Below are positions 57,978 through 64,000 of a DNA stretch of 64,000 bases, in pieces. Position numbers and translations under genes: made by a program. The stretch spans positions 239,346-303,345 of the forward strand of contig NW_006767445.1 of NCBI RefSeq assembly GCF_000264995.1, read 5' to 3'. The stretch comes from Punctularia strigosozonata HHB-11173 SS5 (Eukaryota; Basidiomycota; Agaricomycetes; Corticiales; Punctulariaceae). Under the pieces are notes generated by a model. It saw nothing but the letters and a program-made list of their open reading frames with translations. It had not been told where the DNA came from and searched no databases. Position 1 is the first letter of the stretch, and each line of letters opens with the position of its first letter.

Positions 57978-59888
57978 TTAGAGCTTCGCGCCGGTGTGCA
58001 GGGCGATGGCCCAATAGCCACGCACGGTGGCGGTAAACTTGCCGCCGGCGACGGTGAACGTGGAAGCGCTGCAGGCACCGCTCGAGATCGCGCCGTCAAT
58101 GACGTTGCAGTATGTTCCGTCCGGCAGGCTGGTCGTGAACGTCTTCGACCATGCGCCGCTCTCGTTGTTGATCGCTACGAAGCCAGCAGAACCTGAGAAA
58201 ATCGGATGTGCGCCGTATCAGTTATTTCTGTTGTCCCTCTGGACCTCCGCGGATCAACAGGAAACGCTACGAACCTCGGCCAAATGCGATTTGGTTGGTG
58301 GAACCTTGCTGCCAATTCGACACCGCCGCGCTGCCCACGGTGTTGCGGAAGGCGGCCATGCCGGCGATGGGCGTCCAGCGGTGCTGGCAGAGCCAGCCGT
58401 TGACACCTCCGGAGCCGTAGCAGGTTCCGTAGTCTGTCGAGGATCATCAATACTTATTCCCCGCAGGATGACACGCGGACGTACTGCCGTTGGGTCCTCC
58501 GGCGTCAGTGTTGTCGAAGGTGTAGCTGGATAAGATTGTGGGTGTGCCGTAGGGGTACGCGAGCATGAAGACGTGAGCCAGGGTGTAGGAGTTGTTGGCG
58601 CTCTGGTACGTCAAGGATCCCGAGCCATGCTCCGAATCGTGGGTAGCAACAGTGACAGAAGCGCCGCTGGACGCAACAGCGACTACGATTTGCTCGTGAG
58701 CGTCGGGCATACAGAGGAGCCAAGATGCAACGAACACTTCTTCTCAATGCCGTTAAGGGAAGCGAGGTTGGTCGACGTGAAGGCCTTCTGAAGATCACCG
58801 TAGTAGTCGGATACGGTGACGTCGCCTATGAAACACATTCAACAAAAGTGGTGACCTTGTTCGACAAGGCACATACCAAGAGTGTTGTAGCTCTCGGGAG
58901 GGATGGGTTGGCCGCTACCGAGGGCTTCCTGGGTGATGTAAGGCTTGCTCGAGAGGCGCGATACGATGTTCGAGAGCGAGTCGATATTGACATCTGTACT
59001 GTCGTTAGCTACCCGTTTGGCCCGAGGTCATCGAGCTCACGTTTAGCGGCGTCGAGTCTGAAGCCGGCGACTCCGAGCGACAAGAGATCGTTGCCGTACT
59101 GGGCCAGTCGAGAGCGCACGTACTCCGTCTCAGTGTTGAGGTCAGCGAGATTCTCGAGTTGACACGTCTGAAGCTGAGTTTTGTTGCCCCAGTCCACTGT
59201 GCTGACATTTAGGCTGCTGCGATGACAAGCGCGTTGAAGAACGTACGGATCGCGTCACCGGTGGTGCCGCAGTAGTGAAAGTCGAAGCCGGAGTAGGTTC
59301 CCGGGTAGTCGTAATGAGTAAAGGCTGAGGTGAGGGGGTGAGCTTGTTTCGCGCGTCGGATGAGACGTCAACGTACTATTGCCTGCGACGCCACTTCCGC
59401 TATCAGTACCGGCCATGTGGTTCCAGATCACATCAGCGATGATGTTGACGCCAGCAGATTTGCACGTCGAAACCATGTTGGCAAATTGGTCACGGTTACC
59501 ACGCTTCGAGGTGAGGGTGTAAGATACCACTGGGACAGCGTTACTGCATGCACACGCCGAAGATCAGTAGGCACGCGCACCTTGATAGTCCGTCCACCAA
59601 GAGTCGCCAGTAACATGTTCGGATGGCGGGGAAATTTGAACCCACTCGTACCCTGCGGGGCCGAGGTATTGCGTGCATTCTTGGGCTATACTATCCCAGT
59701 TCCATTGGAAAAGTTGAACGATGATTGCTATTGCGAGGTCCATGAACTTGTTGATTTCCTTCTACACGTAAGCAGAGCCACGTACGTTTGCCGGATGGTG
59801 TGCGGGATTCGAGTGGTACGGCGGAGACGGCATTGCGTGTCGTGGCGATGGCAAGGAGCGACAAAGTCGGAAGCATTGAGCGTACCAT
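57978..59888 (-). CDS. Secreted alpha-amylase (glycoside hydrolase family 13)
   Basis: Endo-cleaves alpha-1,4-glucan outside the cell. Starts with a signal peptide ([23 protein letters not shown]). A GTACGT intron joins RTPSGK to [35 protein letters not shown] and SWWTDYQ follow, then [16 protein letters not shown]. The four GH13 regions are present: [10 protein letters not shown] (I), [11 protein letters not shown] with the nucleophilic aspartate (II), [10 protein letters not shown] with the acid/base glutamate (III), and [10 protein letters not shown] with the third acid (IV). Near the C-terminus: [19 protein letters not shown], and a beta domain ending [13 protein letters not shown]. About nine exons, roughly 480-500 residues, no starch-binding module. 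Divergent from the dehydrogenase at 60955. Confidence 0.92.
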
Positions 59889-60954
59889 GGCTGAATATTG
59901 AATCTTGAAGGGGATCGTCGAGAGGGAAGAAGGGAAAGGTGTGTTGTAACCGCAAACCCTCTCGGGTAGTCACCACCCTCATGTTCATCATGATCGCCGT
60001 CCTATTGTTGGCAACAACAGCCACCTCGCGGGCAGCAGTTACCGGCAGTCTCGATTCATGACCGCCTTGTTCTCTGCTTTGCGGCCTATGGGCGAACATG
60101 CTGGTCCAGTACAGAATGCAAGTTGTCGAATAGAGCATATGCCATATCAAACATTCCTCGTTCTTCGCGCGAAACCATCAGATGGCCTTGTGAACCTCCT
60201 GAAGCGGAATACAAGGCAAGGTTCAAGTTCGATATTCATTGGTATCGTTCTCTTCGTGCCAGCAGGTGCGCGTCAGAGCCTCAGGACGAGGAGAAGGGCG
60301 GAGACATGATGGGGTACGGGAGCGTGTGTGCATCTCCGCTGGTCTGAGTCCTCCTGCCATCACTGGTCTCAGGTTGCGCAGCTTTGAGCGACTATACCAA
60401 AAGCGAGAGTTCGCCGCATCCCATGCGACCAACACCGTCCGCCGCGCCCAACCTCCACTCGCACCACTCTGTCCACTCATCCCTTATTCACTTGGTACCC
60501 ACCCTGGGGACGTCGAGTGGATGACGAAGGACCGGTAGCGGGTCGGCCTCTTCCGCTTGCTTCTTGCTCTTTTTACTCCAAAGAAGCCCGGCGCCATTGA
60601 CTGAGAATATGAACCTGGGTACAGAATTCTCCTCAATGTCGCGCTCGTCCCACTCCGGAAATGAGAATGTTCCTCGGTATGGGTTGCTTGGTTCGCCACC
60701 GTCCAATGGCTGTCTCACAGTACATATCGACTAATATCCTCCCAGGGGTATGTTGGAACGCGCGCCCTTTTCCCCTGACCTTGAGCTTGCGAACAATGGC
60801 AAGGATCCGGTTGTGATTCCGTACAGTGTGTAATATGAGCCGCCGGCATGGCACGCCATAGAACCATAGAGTGAGGTTTGTTTGTGCTGTCGCTTTATCA
60901 GCACTGGTTCTCGAGGAGAGATAGATCCTAATCGTCTCTCAAGTGAACCTCGAT
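59889..60954. other. Divergent promoter region
   Basis: Lies between head-to-head amylase (-) and dehydrogenase (+) genes. No clear TATA box. A 76-codon minus frame at 60488-60718 has protein-like composition and is listed separately. Nothing else seen. Confidence 0.4.
60488..60718 (-). CDS. Possible small protein or exon, doubtful
   Basis: Reads GGEPSNPYRGTFSFPEWDER, then SVPRFIFSVNGAGLLWSKKS, with plausible globular composition and an ATG at 60718. No known family and no convincing partner exons were found. It may be part of an unrecognised gene in the amylase-dehydrogenase gap or chance. Confidence 0.15.
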   Translation of the reverse strand: MRQPLDGGEPSNPYRGTFSFPEWDERDIEENSVPRFIFSVNGAGLLWSKKSKKQAEEADPLPVLRHPLDVPRVGTK

Positions 60955-62497
60955 ATGCCTGCCGTCCAGCCCGGAAGCAAAGTACTAGTCACTGGCGCCA
61001 ACGGCTATATCGCCGTTTGGGTGGTCCGAAATCTGCTCGAACATGGTTACTTCGTCCGCGGGACCGTCCGATCTGAAGCCAAGGCGGAGTATCTGAAGAC
61101 GCTCTTCGAAGATAAGTACGCGGATAAGTACGAGTTTGTGATCGTGGACGATATCACCAAGGTGCGTCCTGCCGGTCACGGCTCTCCTACTACGCATTCC
61201 AGCGTGATCGGCATTTCGTCCCCAGGAAGGCGCGTTCGACACCGCTGTCCAGGGTGTAGACGCCGTCGAGCACACTGCGTCACCGTTCAACACTCATTTC
61301 GAGGATCCAGAAGTAAGCAGGCAATTGGACACGCCATTCCTCTACTCACGATCCTCGCATTAATCAAGGACTTCATCATCCCTGCCGTCAAAGGCACTAC
61401 CTCCGTTATCGAGAGCGTCCTGAAGCACGGGTACGGCCTCTGCGCTACGCCACGCCGACATCGTTGACATAATACTCTACAAATTCATACAGCAAAGATG
61501 TCAAGAGAATCGTCGTTACGTCCTCTTGCGCGGCTGTCCTGCATCAAGATCCCAATCCTATTACGTACAGCGAGAAGGACTGGAACGAACAGGCTGCTAA
61601 GGAAGTGGAGGAGAAAGGCCGGGATGCCGCTGCTATGCAAAAGTACCGTGCGTCGAAGACCCTGGCAGAGAAAGGTTTGTCATCCTCGTCCGTAAATGCC
61701 CAATTGCGTGATGCCAACCGGAACTCCGAGCGTAGCCGCCTGGGATTTGTACAACAAGAACAAATCATCCGTAGGCTGGGACCTCGTGGTTCTCAACCCA
61801 CCGTATGTGAGTATCTCGCAGGCAAATCACTGTGGCCTCATGCTCGGGACTGATTCAGGGCGCGCCAGGTCTTTGGAGTACGTATCGTGCCGCGACGGAT
61901 CAGCAGTTATCGCGCGGATCTGACCTATTTCTTTCACAGCCTGTCATTCATGACGTATCCTCTCCTTCCTCGCTAAACACGTCGATGCTGGACTGGTATG
62001 ACACGGTCGTCAAAGGCACGAAGGACGAGAATACTCTCGCCACCTCGGGTAGCTGCTGGATTGATGTCCGTGATCTGGCCGAAGCGCATAGGCTCGCGAT
62101 CGAAAAGGAAGCGGCTGGTGGGGAACGAATCATCGTTTCCGGAGGTTCGTACTGCGCTGCATATGCACCTCGTCCCTTGAGTGGCTAACGCAACGTGTTG
62201 CACGACCAGGTCACTTCAAGTGGCAAGATTGGGGTACCTTCTATTTTTTTAACGACGCCATGTGATCGGCACTGACCGCTCTTCCATATCTTCGCAGTTG
62301 ACGCTGCTAACTCGATCACACCGCCGATTTACGACAAGCTCCCAAAGGGCAAACCAGGGGCAGGCAAGGGCCTGGACGTCGTTCACCTCATCAAGTACGA
62401 CGTGTCTAAGGCGAACCGTATCTTGGGGCTGGAGTACCGTAGTATCGAGACCGCGACGAAAGACACGCTCGAGGATTTCAAAGCCAGAGGCTGGTGA
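60955..62497 (+). CDS. NAD(P)-dependent extended short-chain dehydrogenase/reductase
   Basis: Resembles dihydroflavonol-4-reductase, cinnamoyl-CoA reductase and ketone reductase-like enzymes. Nine exons (60955-61161, 61226-61312, 61369-61430, 61493-61674, 61736-61806, 61869-61877, 61940-62144, 62210-62233, 62298-62497) give 348 residues in frame. KVLVTGANGYIAVWVVRNLL is the nucleotide-binding motif, FVRGTVRS sets cofactor choice, then VDAVEHTASPF, KRIVVTSSCAAVL, and catalytic KYRASKTLAEKAAW (Tyr-x-x-x-Lys). WDLVVLNPPYVFGPVIHDV follows, where VFG comes from a 9-nt exon, then SCWIDVRDLAEAH and ERIIVSGGHFKWQDW. It ends FKARGW. The substrate is unknown. In-frame joining of all nine exons supports the model. 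Confidence 0.9.
61869..61877 (+). other. 9-nt microexon (VFG) in the dehydrogenase
   Basis: GTCTTTGGA is flanked by AG (…GCGCCAG) and a GTACGT donor. The upstream intron starts GTGAGT at 61807 and the downstream intron ends CACAG at 61939. Including it turns PPY-PVIHD into PPYVFGPVIHD, the form expected in this family, without changing frame. Confidence 0.75.
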
Positions 62498-64000
62498 CTT
62501 TTCCATCCGCTCGAGCGGAAGTAGCGCCTGAAATGCAATCCGCATGTTCATATACCTTATCGCTGCGGCGAGAAGTCACTCGTTTTGGAGCTCGTTGGCG
62601 ATTGAGCTAGAGCTGCTCTGGGCGCCGACTCGCCTTGAGCATTATTGCAGGCTGTCGGAGGTCTGAGTAATCCCTCGGCAATCATCTCGAGGGTGGAACT
62701 ACACTATCAGTGCCTGGACCAGCATTTGTGGCGTAGTGGCATGCAAGCCAGGCTGATTATCGGAGTTCTGATGAGCTAGTGCCGCGCATGGCATGACATC
62801 ATATGTCAGGAGATTCGGTCGCGGAGGCACGGAACTAAATCTTGCAGAAGAGCGCCGCATTGGGACAAGAGCGCGAAGCTCATTGCGCTTTAACCTCACA
62901 TCTGACCATAATCAGAAAAAACCGTGGTGCGCAGGTGTTGCGCTCGTATGGAAGACTTTGCTGAGGCTATCTTTCACTGCTTTGTACGTATCCAGTCTGA
63001 TTCAGTTCAGCGACGTTACGTTACATACGTGTGCTTAGAAGCTTACGAATATCGGTTACCGTACAGCAGCATATCTACCGCCTACCTCGGGATTACCGCT
63101 ATGCTCTCATAATAATGCAGAACGTCATGTAGACTAGCAGTACGCCGAACTCACTGAGTAACGATTCAAGTGGATCGTCGAGAATGCAACGACATACAAC
63201 GACATGAGTATATCTGCGCCGCCGGAAGCCGGGAATCCGTCTGCACGAAGGTCCTAGGACATCTCCAGCGCCGATCCTTGCGGCCGCCACAACTCAGCAG
63301 ACGCAGGCAGTACAATAGTACATGCCCTTGCACAGGCATGAGTAGAGACGGCTCGCAGTGCGGGCGCTGGGTAGCCTATCGACTTCCGGCGTCAGGACAG
63401 TGAAGAGTGGGGACGAAAGATGGGGGGACGCACTGCAGTATTTATATGTCGAGGAGCCGTGCTACTGTGCATGCCAATCATTATTTGCTTCTCGGCAGCC
63501 GAGGGCCCCGAGGAGCCTACATACATCATGTTGCGCTTGTTGTCAATTCCGGATAGAGGCCTTCGATTCTATTGCGAAAGCCGGCGTGACGAGTGCGAAG
63601 ACCCACTGAGGTGCACAATGTCATGGGAACAAATACGTCGAAGAAGCCGAGACTAGACGGATTCGCAAGGTGTTCCGAAAGAGCGAGAAAAAATCAGGTT
63701 CTGCGTACCGGCGACGAGTCTGAGCATGACAACGCCGCATTGATGGCACAGGCCTGGGCAAGATAACCGAGCGCTCCAGTGGTCAGTGTAGTGATAGATC
63801 GGCGGCGGCCAAGAGAACTGTCCCGGATGGATTTGCTGGAAATCGATGGTCACTGTATCGGCCGTCACCAGACCTGAGTTTGATGGATGTACTTTGAGAC
63901 TTCCGCAGGTCTGAATTTAGCGGCTGAGCCCTCTAGTGGACAAATCCGCTAGATGGTCTCACCTGGTCAAAGACTCAGCAAAGAAGTGCTACACGAGAAA
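62498..64000. other. Right-end interval, no supportable gene
   Basis: 1.5 kb with only short frames (60-83 codons) on both strands and no motif, splice pattern, tRNA or repeat that I can support. It may be promoter of, or downstream from, a gene beyond the window. Confidence 0.4.

Noticed and set aside
1-64000. tRNA, rRNA or CRISPR features
   Set aside because: No tRNA B-box with matching acceptor stem was seen by eye, no rRNA similarity, and no regularly spaced repeats; CRISPR arrays are not expected in a fungal nuclear genome.

Overview
The window looks like nuclear DNA of a filamentous basidiomycete, most likely a wood-decay agaricomycete. The evidence is dense genes on both strands with many introns of about 45-70 nt (GTRNGT donors), and a gene set typical of these fungi: secreted tyrosinase, type-B carboxylesterase with a cysteine-containing N-terminal extension, adenylate-forming reductase, cytochrome P450, D-amino-acid oxidase family flavoenzyme, F-box proteins and a type I metacaspase. 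The genus is not determined. All gene models were built by hand from reading frames, splice sites and remembered family motifs; no database search was possible.

Layout. 1-0.6 kb: the 3' end of an LTR retrotransposon. 1.3-3.7 kb: secreted carboxylesterase (+). 4.2-6.5 kb: uncharacterised proline/serine-rich protein (-). 7.1-8.2 kb: acidic/basic nucleolar protein, probably Utp16/Bud21-like (-). 9.3-11.9 kb: metacaspase (+). 13.4-20.3 kb: an uncharacterised, mostly disordered serine-rich protein of about 2,165 residues (+). 21.0-22.7 kb: secreted tyrosinase (-). 22.7-25.9 kb: gene-poor. 25.9-27.7 kb: F-box protein (-), followed by a 250-bp AT-rich terminal-inverted-repeat element.

29-41 kb is the accessory part: a complete A-T-R adenylate-forming reductase (+), a small HGxGExxRG-family protein (+), a scar where the tail of a polyketide synthase (-) and the tail of a second reductase (+) abut with their 5' parts missing, a complete P450 (+) and a D-amino-acid-oxidase-like flavoenzyme (+). 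This may be an active or decaying secondary-metabolite locus. An LRR protein (+) and a second HGxGExxRG protein (+) follow.

44-56 kb is conserved housekeeping sequence on the minus strand: casein kinase 2 alpha, the eIF2-alpha kinase Gcn2, a divergent second casein kinase 2 alpha, and ribosomal protein eL8, which uses a GC-AG intron. 58-62.5 kb holds a secreted GH13 alpha-amylase (-) head to head with an extended short-chain dehydrogenase (+) whose model needs a 9-nt microexon. The last 1.5 kb holds no gene I can support.

Points most worth a second look are the breakpoint scar at 34.3-35.8 kb, the divergent second CK2 alpha, the 9-nt microexon, the GC-AG intron, and the two large conserved-looking but unnamed proteins.
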